Of a stretch of DNA of 64,000 nucleotides, positions 1 through 12,556 are shown one piece after another. The translations under genes and the position numbers were made by a program. The stretch covers positions 2,678,501 through 2,742,500 of the forward strand of contig OU964920.1 in NCBI GenBank assembly GCA_918807975.1, read 5' to 3'. Within the stretch, counting starts at the first letter, position 1; each line of letters begins with the position of its first letter. The stretch is from Aplidium turbinatum. Lineage: Eukaryota; Chordata; Ascidiacea; Aplousobranchia; Polyclinidae. The notes under the pieces were generated by a model that made no database searches, had not been told where the DNA came from, and was given only the letters and a program-made list of their open reading frames with translations.

Positions 1-477
1 AGAAACGACTGAGTAATAAACTAATACTTTATGACTACAATCAGCTGATTTAGATCTTGCCTTCTGATTGGTTAATAAACCTCATCGGCTGCAGCGATCT
101 GTAGATTAAAAATAGGCTCACCGCACTAGTACACAGATAAATATTATTGCTCGCCAGTCATCGTTATATACATTGATTCAACGTTTGTAGACATGGGATC
201 AATGTTTAAAAGCTAATCTGTAGCCTGGGATGGAAAGGATCGATACCTATATTCAACCGAATGTGGTGCAACAAACGAAGCAGACTGCCCAACTCCTAAA
301 CTTTGCTTTGAGACATCACCAGCAGATATACTATACAGTATGTGTTGAGCCAGGGTCGTTAAAAGGATACAGTTGTAAAATATCAAACACGACTTTGTGA
401 AAATCAATTTTGAAAATGTTGTTCTATCAACAAAAAGTGTCAACAAAAGTTCTTTAAAAACAATTTTACAAAATTGA

Positions 478-494
478 CCCCCCCCCCCCCCCCC
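478..494. repeat. Poly-C run
   Basis: About seventeen consecutive C bases, an error-prone homopolymer. It lies in a repeat-rich, gene-free stretch. Confidence 0.9.
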
Positions 495-1099
495 AATCCG
501 GATACAGAGCAGCATGTAGTTTAAATTGTTGCAAAAATACCTAAAAGATTATAGCTACTCATCAGTACGGCCAAATAGATAATTTAGAAGCGTTTTTAAA
601 TCTTGCAAAACTTTTGCTGACTCGACGTTGCACACAAAGGTGGTCTCTTGCTTTCTCGTGGACAAGGTTCAAATTTTAAGTTTTCATTCTTCCTTTGAGC
701 CTCCACTTGTTATAGGCAAAGCAAGAGTCTTTGCGTGGATTGTTTTATTATGATGAACAGTAATCACAATATCAAGCGAAAACAGTAAGAATTTAAACAG
801 TATAAACAACATTTGAACAATATTCACACACAGGCATGTCAGAAAAGAAGTTTACGTTTGTCGACATGGCCTTCTGATATGGTCTTAATAATCTATTTCA
901 GATTGGTTGGTCGTTTCATTTGTAAGCAGAGTTTGGTTTGGAAATTTTTTGGCATTACCTTTTCAAGTATTTTTACTATTTTATTGATAAGCCTCAATAC
1001 ATTGATCATAACGCATGATCATGTGTTTAATGGCCAGTACTGTAGGCGTACTTGCAATTTGTAGGTCGCAGCAGTAGATGGGGTATTTTGACCGGTAGG

Positions 1100-1330
1100 C
1101 TAGACACTTTAACACAGAACACTTTTTCTTATGAACCAGCTGACTGCAGTCATTGTGACCCTTCTAGCACTCAACCAGAGAGTCGAGTCTTACTTTAAAC
1201 TTTGGTTGGTAATTACAGAAGAAAAAATAGTAATGGCATGGATGGGAATCCAAGCCACGCTATCAAAACGATTATTCCCTGGCTCTCCCCTTTTAGGCCA
1301 CGCTGGCGACGGCGAAACGCTTAATTAATT
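1100..1330 (-). mobile_element. tRNA-derived SINE, family 4
   Basis: Reverse-complement relative of 50845-51065: shared words are TCTCTGGTTGAGTGCT-type sequence, GTAATTACCAACCAAAG and CTTTAAAGTAAGACTC. An additional tRNA-like head is not clear in this copy. Confidence 0.65.
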
Positions 1331-2916
1331 TTCTTTATAATTTTTATGAGTCGCATGACTGCAATCAGCTGATTAAAATCTTGTCTTCTGATTGGTTGAT
1401 AAACCTCAGCTGGTACAACGGCCTGCCGATTACAAGTAGGCCTACGCATTTTGTTGTACGGTAAAGTCAGCAGCTAACGTTAAAATGTTTATGTTCCTTT
1501 AACTACAAGAGTCAAACTGCCACTTTACGTTTACAAATTATTTTCAAATAAACCAAGATGTGGGGATTTGTAGATGTCATTAACACCATATTCGAGTTCC
1601 ACCTTTGTTTGGGATCATCAGTGGTGCATATCCTAGTTGTCTTGAGCGGGAATCGAACTTCCAACTTGATTGAGATTGTGGACGTCCTTGACTTGAATGG
1701 GATGTTTTCAAAAGTGAAAAAAGTTTATATAGAGATTCTTCTGAAGTGACCTAAGTCTATTGAAACAAACGATGGATGAAAATGGGAATTGACGTAATCA
1801 GCAGTAGCAATTTCTTCTTCATTCCCAAGTTTTCTGATCCTCCATTATCTTTGAATAAAGAAATTAGAAACCGTCAATTTTTGATTGTCTGATGTAAGTT
1901 TTTAACATTTTCCTTTTCAAAATCGCTTATGTTGCAAAGTTACAGTAGCTATCTTCTAAAACAGCATAAAGTACAGAATGTTTATATTATCAAGAAATAC
2001 AAAATGTTTTAAAAAGGTTCTCTCAAAAACAGACTGGTTGAAGCGCTAGTCTGTTAAATTAAAAAGAAAGGAGAAAAATAAAGTTTCCAAAACTAAACTG
2101 TTTTAAATCTTTTTAATCCTGTTATACAGTCTACAATAAAAATATATAATCTATTCTTGAATGCCAATAATTATAATAGTGAAGGGAACACTTCAGTGTT
2201 ACACTAAGTCACGCTGTCACGCTTCCAAGTTTTGGATGGAAATTGACATGTAGACCGTACAGTTGTCTCATTGTCTCCCTGTCACTATGGGAATATTGTG
2301 CAGCTGTTGCAGTGCATATATAATATAACTTGCTTAATTCAAACGCGTATTAGCCCTGAGACTGACAAGTATGAACCGTTTGATTGATTGAACGTGGAGT
2401 CCATGGAATCTAAATTTTAGAGCAGTAATTTTCAACCGATTTTTTACGGGTATTCTGTGAAAAATCGTCAGGTGTTCCGCAAGAAATCTGTTAGTTTGAC
2501 GCGTTCCACGAAACAACAGTCAAAAATCAAAATCACAAGAGCTTGGCGTTTGTTTTTCTGCGATTCCTACCCGAATATTAACTTTGTGCTCATTCAAACT
2601 AACCCAAATATCGCACTGAGAAAAACTGAAAGTGAATTAATTGTTGTTGTGTTGTTTATTTTATTGCATCATTATAAAAATTTATTTATTGTTCCGCAAA
2701 ATTATTTTTATGCTTAAAGTGCTTCGTGGCTAAGCAAAGATTGAAAAACATTGTTTTAGAATTTAGAATAACCGCATTTGCATTGAATTCATGGACAAAA
2801 CTTGAAGTGTATAGTGTATATTAACGTAATTGTACAAACGCTAAACTAAGAGTCACTTGGTTCTATGAAGCCTTGATAATTGTTTGAAGCAGATCCGTAA
2901 CTAAAAAGATGGCAAC

Positions 2917-3170
2917 ATATGAAGAGTCCAGATGCAAAACGATCAAACTAGCAGACCAACTTTTCGTGTAAACTGAAAAGTAAGTTTGAGATTGATCGTT
3001 TTGTGGCTGAACCCTGTTAATTTAAAGCCTTATTTTGAGAGATATTGATCGTTTTGCCGCAAAAAAAAGCTGCTACATAAAAGCTTTGGATGTTTACACT
3101 ACGGAAGATGGTAAAATTTAAAAATAACAAATAATGGAGTTTGGTCGTTATGCACCTGGACTCTTCATAT
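2917..3170. repeat. 254-bp foldback element
   Basis: It opens ATATGAAGAGTCCAG followed by TGCAAAACGATCAAACT and closes with the near-complement (AGTTTGGTCGTTATGCACC then TGGACTCTTCATAT). GATCGTTTTG blocks recur inside. No coding potential and no clear target duplication. Confidence 0.75.
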
Positions 3171-4979
3171 ACTCCCCTAGCTATGAGTGTTGCCCGTTTC
3201 CTATTTATGCTGATGACCAATTACTTTGAAAAATTACGTTTAACTTTATTGTTTTCCATTAATCGACTTTATTTTGTGGAGAAACTATATCCAAAAAAAC
3301 CAGCCATAAAACCTTAATCAAATAGGCAAGCATGAGTGTTCTATTTTGGATCGATTGAAGCAGGTAAGAAAAAAGTACTCATTATTTTTATAGTTTTTTA
3401 CTTTAAAAACTAGTTTAATAGTTTTTTCGTTTAAAACTTGTGTCCAGCAAATTGTTTCCAATTGTTATAAGTGGCCTTGGCTCTTTGCCTAAAAGTTTTT
3501 CTGCTAGCACGTCAGTAAGTTGCTAATAGTCAATTTTTTTAGTGAGCGTATAGGGCTGCAGAACTTGCTGTTTGGTGTTTTGGTGTTTTCGGTGTTTGTT
3601 TTGATGAGTATGATGATAAACCTGCAGATTCTGACGAGGAAATGACTGAAAATCGTCAGAAGAAATAGAGTGACCTGTGTTACACAGTTGGAGGGAGTGG
3701 AGTAATGTGAAACGTTGTCAACAGGGAGTGAGCAAGAACAAGAAACTTGGTGTTTTCATTATGCTTTTTATATACTATATAAAAAGCCCAAAAAACTAAA
3801 GTGTCGGTCTCAAAAATCAATTCTACATGATATGGAACAAAACAAACTTAGTGTTATTCTTCCAACAAAGTATCTATGTCCGAAGACGTTAAAATTATGC
3901 AAAAATATGGCGTGTTTTTCTGGGACTATGTATTGGGTTATAACCCCAGCTAAGAAAAGTAGTTACGGCACGTTTGCATGTTAAAACAAAGTGAAAATGG
4001 CATTTTCCTAGCTGGAAAGAGCTACATATTAAGGTTCCAATATAAAGCTTGGCATGCAGACCGGAAGCACATTTTTAACAACCGTTCATTGTACGCTCCT
4101 CAAACTAAGTGTCAAACAAACGGAAATTGAATAGAGTTTGAAATGCCATAAATCGTGAAGTTGCACAGTACGGGGTTACACAAAAACAAATTCCGGTACA
4201 TACAGGAAAGCATCACTAAGTCATGACTGTATTTTGGCAAACAATATTTTTCATGTTATTTGAGACAATCCTTTTTTTTTATTGCAAACTGCACGTCATT
4301 TGTCGTTTAGGAATGATTTAGACTAAAGTGCATGCGTAAGATTGAAAATATTCAAAGTTATGGTTTAGGCCTAAATATCTTCAATTATGTCGATGGTTTA
4401 TCAACCAGTTTTCATCCTCCACTATAATTACTTCAAAACGTTTACCTTTCAAATTCTAACTGAAATTTTAAGTAAAGTGGGGCTGCCATTACCAATAAGT
4501 ATTATCCAACTCTAACCAAAAAAGACACATTTTTTACTCTCAAACTGTTTCGGAGGCGCATTTGCTTCGAGGGCTGTGTCAGATCCGCTTGTTATCTCTC
4601 TGCATAATTTATTGTTGTGCTCACTTCTCGCTTAATTTTTGTTTGCATCTTCACTTGCAGGAAAGGTGCCTTTTTAAAGGAACGGCAACACTCTTTTGTT
4701 TTCCTCATTTTCAGCGCTATGTTTGATGCCGTCCTAAAAGTTATGACTTACTACATGTTTAATAATTTGGTGCTCGGGGGGAAATCTATTTTTGATCTTG
4801 TTTTGTAGAAAAAATAAAAATATAAAATAAAGGAGGTTGATAATGGTGTGAAGTCTGCCAAAACGGTCTGAGACTTGTTGAACAAGCTCCCTGACCTCCC
4901 ATGAGTTTGTCATGATTGTAAGAACATAAATGATTGATAACAAGTTTCACAAAAAAAAACGCATAAATCATCAATTTAC

Positions 4980-7449
4980 CTCTCATAGCATTCAATGCGC
5001 TGATCTCCTCTATCGTATTGTTGTTGCAGAAATCCGTCTTGCAGCAAACCAATTCACATGTACTAAGCATTAATATAAATACATCACTTAAAACTAAGAT
5101 GCTGCATATATATCTTACAACAAAAATGTAACTTTCCTCATCACTAAATTTAAAGAAGATTTTCTTGGAAATTAGATAACTTTATTACGTTTTAGTATGA
5201 GGAACAACAAATTTTCAGTTCTGTTTTTTGCTCTTGTTTACTTCCATCAGTTTAACTTTTAACATTTTGAGAAAAAGGAACCAGTCTCGATAGCCAAGTG
5301 ATATATATACCCTGGTACGACGCCCAAAGGGGTGCTGGTCAACACCGCTCAAAAGCACACGGTCGTGTCTTAAACAGGACACTTTAAAGCATGCCTAAAG
5401 GTACACAAAGATTGGCTTCCTTAATTTACCGTCCATTTTCTCTAAATTTTCAACCAGCAGGCGTAAACCCGAATAGGACAATAATTGAAAGATCAATCAG
5501 AACTATTAGAGTGGTTACACATTCCATTAATGGCAAAAAGGACCAACTTAACGCGACCATTTTTGGGGGTTCACTTTTTCAGTAAACTTTAAGTATTTGA
5601 AGACCTGAGATGAAGATCTACTTAAGTCTAAAATACGACTTTTAAAATAAATCAAATTTTCTTTCAATGTTGTTTAATCTTATATTTCTATGCATACACC
5701 AACGCATGTTACAGCGAAATTAAGCCGTTTCTTTAAGTAAAATTTTGCTTTGTGACAAGCATTGACCATCATATAACATATTTTTGGTGATAACTCAATT
5801 TCCACAAATGCGACTCAAGTAGTTCTACAACTCACATTTTTATTTAGTCTACTTGTATTTAAAAACATACCGGTACAAAAAACAATGGAGCTCACTCGGT
5901 TGAACTGTACCCAAGACTTTTTATGTACAAGTAGACTACGTTTGCTTAAAAATGTGAACAAAATCATCATGCTACACCACTGTGCTCTACATAATGGTGT
6001 AACAAACTTACAATACGTTAGTCCCATTGTGAGAAAATGGCGACATATCGCCATCTTTCGGGGTTATTGAGTCAATCAGCAAAGTTCCACACTTTTCTTG
6101 ACACAAAGCTTCTTCAACACAACCAGCACTAAAGACGGTGACTGCAAAAAAGACAACATTTTGTGTGCAATGCAGAGACTGAAAGCAATGAATAATGTTG
6201 TTGTACTATAATTTCTAGCGAATTACTATTTCTATTTGCGTAGCCTTCTCAAAGGCACTTTTTAGAGAAAGATGTGGGATAGGGCAGCGGTAAAGAACTC
6301 GTTTGAACTTCTTGGAAAAGTTACGTGCCTCTAAAATCATGCCAGGCCCTGGTTTAAAAGTTCTCCCTAGACTGTCGACGGTCCAAAAGTGCCCAATTCA
6401 AATGAGCTAAATCAGTGGTTCTTAACCGGGGGAGGGGGGCGTGAAGCATCTCTCAGGGGGCGCGAGCTCTACAAAAATTTCAATTTTTTTTATTACAGTA
6501 GGTAATGTCCTAGGACCTATGCTGTTCGTCATATTTTGTATTTTATCTTATTTTATATTGTATTCAGTAATTCTTGTTTTATTAGTTAGACCAGAACTTT
6601 ACAAAACTATTTTGCGCTGAACTCCTTCAGATTTATCAAATTTTCTCGACGCTGCTTCACTTTTACTTTTTGTTCATATTGCTTTTTTACAGTTTTATTT
6701 ACTTAATGCTCTTAGACTCTTAGTAATGATGGAATGCGCCCCAGTCGCTTGGAACGGCATTTGAAATCGAAGCAGTGTCAAGTATCTCACTGATGTGTAC
6801 AATAAACAGACAAAAATGCAAATTTTTTGGATTGATACTTATTTAAAATCTAGGAGGGCGCGAGGCACATGACCATTATTGAAGGGGGGCTTGATAGAAA
6901 CAAGGTTAAGAACCACTGAGCTAAATAGTGATTGAAAATACGAGTTTAAACTGGTAAAATTACCAGACTAATGCTTTTTACAGTACTCGTATATCTTTCA
7001 AAGTAATATTTACATATTGACCGGCTCAACTGAGCGACACTAAACGTATGTCTACAAAATCGAAACTTTTGGAAGTATATAGCCCATGATGCGACCCAGA
7101 CAACCACTTTCTCTGGTCAAGATCTTCATCAGATCGAGTACGGGGATCTGACTAGATTTTTATCTGATCTGGACCAGTTAAAGCGGTTGTCTAATAGATA
7201 ATCTGCTGCAATCGGAAATGGCAAATAACGATACTGTCACTTACAATTAACAGTTGAAGCCATAAAATTCCCTTTTCCTCGCATGCATGCATGGGGAACG
7301 GTTGTGCTGCATTCCGTTTCATTCCATTCCTTGAATATAGAATTCCCAGATTTGCCTCTGTACAGTTCAAAGCCGCTCAAGCAGTTCAGTCCTTGTGTTA
7401 ATGCAACCAATAAACATAATGTCACTACGAAAAACTTTACTGAACTCAT
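4980..7449 (-). CDS. One-domain Ly6/uPAR-type secreted or GPI protein, 3' end not found
   Basis: Three exons: 7449-7245, 6141-6012, 5062-4980. The ATG at 7449 starts a signal peptide (MSSVKFFVVTLCLLVALTQG) followed by LNCLSGFELYRGKSG. Exon 2 carries SAGCVEEALCQEKCGTLL; exon 3 carries TCELVCCKTDFCNNNT, the terminal CC...CN signature. The domain has ten cysteines. Intron phases 1-2-1 are identical to domain 1 of the larger Ly6 gene upstream on the same strand, so the two are tandem paralogues. Exon 3 ends at a phase-1 GTAAAT donor. The following exon (a second domain or GPI tail) should lie below 4980, but I could not identify it, so the gene is incomplete as annotated. Several N-X-S/T sites suggest glycosylation. 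Confidence 0.82.
5285..5395 (+). mobile_element. tRNA-derived SINE, family 3
   Basis: GATAGCCAAGTGATATATAT at the head, CAACACCGCTCAAAAGCAC, GGTCGTGTCTTAAACAGGAC and AAAGCATGCC. A better copy is at 23975-24120 (plus), and fragments are at 48250-48345 and 58970-59015 (minus). It lies in intron 2 of the one-domain Ly6 gene. Confidence 0.7.
6413..6918. mobile_element. Non-autonomous hAT element, 506 bp
   Basis: Terminal repeats are CAGTGGTTCTTAACCGGG at the left and the complementary GGTTAAGAACCACTG at the right, with the 8-bp target duplication AGCTAAAT at 6405-6412 and 6919-6926. The subterminal GGGGGGCG and GGGCGCGAG blocks resemble the element at 19133-20434. No transposase is visible inside. 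Confidence 0.92.
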
Positions 7450-9689
7450 CCTGGTATGCCGGTTAAGCTCAAAAAGTTACAGAATATTATCCTGCAAATG
7501 ATTTGTCATATGTAAACATAAAAAAACAAAGTTAGAAACAGAGAGAAAATACAATGAACAAGTAAACAAAGAAAACCTAAATAATTCAGCATGGAGTTCT
7601 GTTAATTTGGTCTAAAACAACAACAAAAAACGCAGAGAATCGTGTATGAGATTACAATGAAGATATTGGAGGCTACGTTGTCATAATGGACTCAAAATAA
7701 AATATATGGCTTAGTAGGCCTATACGTCCATTATGACAATGTTATACTGGTAGTGGTATACATCCATTGCAATCACAACAGCAAGAATTTAATCGACTTG
7801 CAAAACTGGCGGTCGACAATCTGTGCCTTGAACTAGTGCTGATGCAATGCTGACGGGTCCAGCCTTATGACGAAACACTTCTTCTTCTTGCTTATGACTT
7901 TATCTCGATTTGTTGTCATTCGCTTGATTGCAAGAATCAATTACCAGGGCTCACCACTAAGAGGTTGACAACTTGAGTCCCAACAAAACACTTATCTACC
8001 GCTATCAATTTTTGCTACAAACCCCTTCCGGAAAACACAGTACAGCAGTTACCACACCCTTTTTGAAGTGGCCATCAGGATAACCGAAAGATTTATTCTA
8101 CATCGCTTTCATTCCTTTTTCCGCCTAAGTTATCCCACGGAGATTCAGGAAACTTTGAAAGGTTTGTTTTGTAGATTTATGGCTCAATTATTTGCCGTTG
8201 AGCTATCTTTTGCTTAATTGGCCGATTATTCGGTCATAGTCCTGCAGTACGTTAACTCAATTAACCACAAGCAAAAGTCGGTCACTCCAACTCAACAAAC
8301 CTTAACAGGGATTTACCTCACTTAACAGTTAGCGCGAGAAAAAATTGAATGAGGATGTTCACCAGGCATTTAGTTCAATAACACGAATCGTTCTTTTGGT
8401 GCAAACTAAGCTAAAATATTACACAGTGTTTCAGGTGATAAAAAATTTGAATGGTCGAAACGACAAATATCAAATGAAACACTTTCTGATAGTTCAACTT
8501 AGTTCACACCAGAAGAGCGCATTATGTTATGAGTCAGCGCGACAGCTGCTCGGATAAACAAACCTCTTCTACGTCACCATTAGATGGTCCACAACAATCC
8601 ACCAAGCAGGATTCAAAGAGAAACAGAATTAAGTCAAGTTACGAACTCCAAACCTGACTTGTCACCACTCTGTGTAGCCTAACTTCAAGGGAGAGATTAC
8701 TGGGAGCCGAACCAATGACCCTCTGCTCGTCGTTAAGATGCTTTTACCTCTGTCAAAGTAGATTACATTTTGACGAAAGTCCAAAGTTTGCTGAAAACGT
8801 TTGAATTTATTCTGTTATTAGTTTTTTGTCAATATGTTCAACTCAATACGATTCTCATGTTACCTGCTTTCTGTTTGCAGGTTTTTCCTGCAAACTTTAA
8901 GACATTTTTCTCAACCAGTCAAATGTTAGCGATTGATTGTGACACAAAATGTTAGAGCGACATAATTATTTGCAAACAAAGGCAATAGGCAGAAGTGCGG
9001 TCAACGCTGAAGGCTGAAATACCTCTCCAACACTTAGCACCATCAGCTGCGGATACAGATTTTAAACTCTGGCTCCAACACATTCTTCATTGCAAATAAC
9101 TAGGGAATTGTTTTCCGAAAGCTAGTCCAAACCGCTACTACCACAGCGAACTCGCAGCATCAGACTAAAACAAGTTGTTTGTATTTACATTGTGAAGTAA
9201 ACAACGATCATGCTGTTAAAAGCGAAACTTCATCTCTTGCATAGATTTTGTGTTGCAAATTCCTACGAAAAAACATTTATAGAATTTCTGCTTTGTGCAT
9301 GTGTTGCAAAACGTCGACAACTAAAAGCACGAACCAACGAATCTTGTCATGCAATGATATGAGTCGGTGCTTTCGTTTAAAAAACCCAAAAAAACATAAA
9401 TTTTATTACTTTTACACGACGAAAAAATTAACAACCCAACTAACAAAAACATTTTGTGTTTAATTGCCATTTGTGTGAACATAACAACCTAACCCTTATG
9501 AAGTTATTTATAGTAACCACAAGCTAATTTTTTAATTTTTTTTTTGTGACTGTAACACGGTGGCGTGCCATAAACAATGTATTCGTCAAGGAGTACGCGT
9601 AACGGAGTATTATCTTCATGAACTCAAGTTTTACTATGATTGTATTATTTTATTACCCGCAATCAAATTTACTTTTAAAACGGGCCTAT

Positions 9690-9945
9690 AGGATTAGCGG
9701 ACAAGGTGTTGGCTTTCTAATAATGCAATCCTGGTTCGACTCCCGGCTAAATCTAGTTGTTGATAGACACCGCTCACCTTTGCCTAACCCAGGGCGTAAT
9801 AAATTGGGTGGGTGTAGTTGTTGAAAGAAAAGCAGCCGAGAGAAAGGAACTGGCCACCCTACTCTCGTTAGTGCCGAAGGAATAGTGTGATAAGAACCTT
9901 ATCTTGTCGTTTCTCAAGGCTCAATAACTGAGTATGGCAGTAACC
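9690..9945 (+). mobile_element. tRNA-derived SINE, family 1
   Basis: A tRNA-like head with B-box GGTTCGACTCCCGGC, then the family body: GTTGATAGACACCGCTCACC, GTAATAAATTGGGTGG, GGAACTGGCCACCCTACTCT and GTTAGTGCCGAAGG. Other copies are at 14641-14820 (minus), 15570-15775 (minus) and 63497-63860 (plus). Confidence 0.85.
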
Positions 9946-10189
9946 TTTACTTTCACCAGCTACTACGTTACTGTACTGTATATAAACGATTTGAAGCCGA
10001 CCAATGTGCTCTTTTATAGTGTTTATAATTTTATAGGCGTATGCTAAGGGAGGTAAGGACCAAATTCCACGCTCCCATTAAACTCGATATCTATTTATTA
10101 TTTTTCTCATTGCTTTTGACAGCTTTCGGTCACGCGTTATCGTCTGCTTTACTTCATCAGCCCAACTTTGTTGGTTTTGAATCTTTATT

Positions 10190-10280
10190 TTCGCTTGGGA
10201 CAGTCTTTGAATACCTGTAGAGGCTTTGAACCACTGGCGCTGGCCCGGTCATCGAAAATGGCAAAGTGAAGTTTCCAATT
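10190..10280 (-). mobile_element. SINE family 2, tail fragment
   Basis: CCTGTAGAGGCTTTGAACC, TGGCCCGGTCATCG and AATGGCAAAGTGAAGTTTCC match the complement of the family-2 3' half. The tRNA head is absent. Confidence 0.7.
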
Positions 10281-11309
10281 ATTATAATAAGTGGCCTGGG
10301 TTTTTTGCCCAAAATTTTTTCTGCAAACACGTCAATTACTCTTAGTCAAATTTTTTTTGGTGGGGCTGGGGCTGCATCACCATCAGCCCTCACAATCCGG
10401 CCCTACATATGACCGGTTTCAAACATATCAAGGACTTTCTTTGATCAAACCTTTTCCTAACATGAAGGCTTTGTTTTTTTTCTTTGTTTGTCTAATTTTA
10501 TGGGGTGAATTCAACTTTCTGTAAATTAATGCCAACATCCTTGCAAAGAAGGCGTTGAATTTTGTTCCTGTATAAAACTTGGCACTTATTGAACGGATTT
10601 AAATCAGCAATGAAATTGAATTTGTCTTTATAAAGTTTCGTAAACTACCGCATCTGCACTGTAAAACACTCACTGCAACCTACGTATGTTCCGGTTCTTG
10701 TCGCTGCGTTAACCTGAACAAAAGCGACCTTTGAAAAACATCTAGAGCAGACCAACTTGGTTTCAACTAAGCATTAAAAAAGTGGATAAAGAGACAAAAA
10801 GGTTGAGTAAAAAAAATACAATTTAATGTAGAGGGTCTAGGGGTCGCTTCCTGAAAATGTTTATTGATTAGGCTTATTTTGGCGCATAAGATTGCAAAGA
10901 TTAACCCAGTGCCCGCGTAGACCCTCTGATGTCAACCTGACAATAAGAATGCCAACATATTTCAAATCCTGACTGCTATAAACGATGATGCAATACCGCA
11001 AAAAAATGTTGTTCAAAGCAGTTTTATGACACTGCATATCCATAGAGAACGTGAAATTTGTAATCAACATTGCCAGATTGTTTTTGTAACCACAAGCTTT
11101 TAAACTTTGCTTACCCCAGTTTAAATGGCAACTTCTCATCAAGATATTCTACTTATTGGGTTCTAATTAAGTTCCGGCTATTTAAAAACTTTTATTTAAA
11201 AAATCATGTTGTAACATTATCGCAACCTGGAAAGAGATCTTTACAAGCGTGAAATACTGGCTTTGGGCAGACAGAAAAACTATCCAGCACATAACAACTG
11301 GAATAAAAA

Positions 11310-11482
11310 AATGTGGTAAACATAACTGTGGTAAGCCCAATAGATGTGGTAAACATAACAGGTGCGGTAAACATAACAAGAACGGTAAACATAATAGGTG
11401 TGGTAAACATAGCAACTGTGGTGAACATAACAACTGTGGTGAACATAACAACTGTGGTAAACATAACAAATGTGGTAAATAA
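11310..11482. repeat. 18-bp minisatellite, about nine units
   Basis: The unit is like GTGGTAAACATAACAACT with small variations. Because 18 is a multiple of three, several frames stay open and give periodic peptides (VVNITT on plus, FTTVVM on minus). These are repeat artefacts, not genes. It lies between the two Ly6 genes. Confidence 0.92.
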
Positions 11483-12149
11483 ATATCGTGCATTTCAATC
11501 AAATGAAGCAATTCTATTTTTGAATAATTTAAACATGAAATGTTTAAACTCTTCACCATTTGAATGCAGAATCGGGTTTGTATTGCAAAAACACTTTGGT
11601 TATCATCGGAAGATATGACGTAGTCATAATAAAACAACTTTATAAATAGCAAGATGGAGTTCTCTTTAATTCAATAGACGAACAATAGTTTGAAAGCCTG
11701 TTGCAATGAGTATAAAAATAAATAGAGTTTGCAAAAAGTTGAAATAATTTTCGATATTGTAACATGTCATAATACAGCAGTATGTTTTCTTTCCAATCTT
11801 TGAATCAACCAATAATTTATGACGTCATAACAAACGTTGAGTCCATCCGCTTTGACAAACAAAACTTTGTACTGCCCTCATACGGTGATATTGAGCATAA
11901 CAATAAGACGTATTGGAAAACAATATAAGTTGCAAGTTAAAAAAATATTTATGTAAAGAAAAACAATACACATCCCACATTGGTAGCATAGTTAAGAGCA
12001 GTTTAATAAACCTGTTACAAAACAGCAATGTTGTTCTTATTGGTCAAATGTATATCACAAAAAACGAAAGTATTTCTCCCAAATTAAAGTAACTTTTATA
12101 TAATCCACTCCAATTGCTCAATTGTTAAATCCGACTTTGAGTACCAAAA

Positions 12150-12400
12150 ATTGCAAGATCTGACGGCGCTGGTTCGACTCTCAGAATGTGTGCGTAAGCA
12201 ACACGTTTCAAGGTCTGCTCTCTGTTTAACGGCACCTGAGGTATGGAATATTTCACAGACAGCAATTCTGCAACATGCGGAAATTGTAGCCTACTTTGTC
12301 AATCTCGGTGACAGGGCTTGCGTCACTAGTTCAAAGCCTCTACAGTACAATTATTATGCGAAACTACCAGGATTAAGCTCTCAAAAAGGCTTTTTTTTAG
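12150..12400 (+). mobile_element. tRNA-derived SINE, family 2
   Basis: Starts CTGGTTCGACTCTCAGAATG, then GGTCTGCTCTCTGTTTAACGGC, TCAATCTCGGTGACAGGGC and AGCCTCTACAGTACAA. The 5' half of the head is missing. It lies just 3' of the Ly6 gene's last exon. Confidence 0.8.
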
Positions 12401-12556
12401 TTCAAAAAGTATTTCCACAAACTATCAGTTTTTAACTGGCTTAGCAGCTTTTACTGGACTTTTGATTGAGTGAAAAGTAACATCTTTGCGTCTAAATGTA
12501 CCTCAAAAACTGTTCATAAACTTGTTAATGATATTGCTTGATATTTTAAAGTTTTT

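Larger units (their letters stand above)
1..4979. other. Gene-free, repeat-bearing stretch
   Basis: No convincing exon. It contains a direct repeat pair (ACAATCAGCTGATTTAG... at 37-90 and GCAATCAGCTGATTAAA... at 1352-1415, both followed by TTCTGATTGGTT), a poly-C run, a SINE at 1100-1330, the foldback at 2917-3170, and a repeat at 3450-3560 (TAAGTGGCCTTGGCTCTTTG) matched by 10276-10360. The missing 3' exon(s) of the one-domain Ly6 gene should lie here. Confidence 0.6.
7450..12556. other. Intergenic DNA between the two Ly6 genes
   Basis: I see no supported exon. It holds a SINE (9690-9945), a SINE tail (10190-10280), the repeat at 10276-10360, the 18-bp minisatellite and the SINE at 12150-12400. 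The promoter and 5' UTR of the one-domain Ly6 gene should lie just above 7449, but no clear TATA box stands out. Confidence 0.6.

Noticed and set aside
213-515. 100-codon minus-strand open frame reaching the poly-C run
   Set aside because: Its N-terminal part is translated homopolymer; no domain, no splice support.
10861-11142. 93-codon minus-strand open frame ending near AATAAA
   Set aside because: No recognisable domain and low-complexity flanks; could be a terminal exon but nothing supports it.
11182-11652. Open frames of 70-156 codons on both strands
   Set aside because: They are made by the 18-bp minisatellite, whose unit length is a multiple of three.
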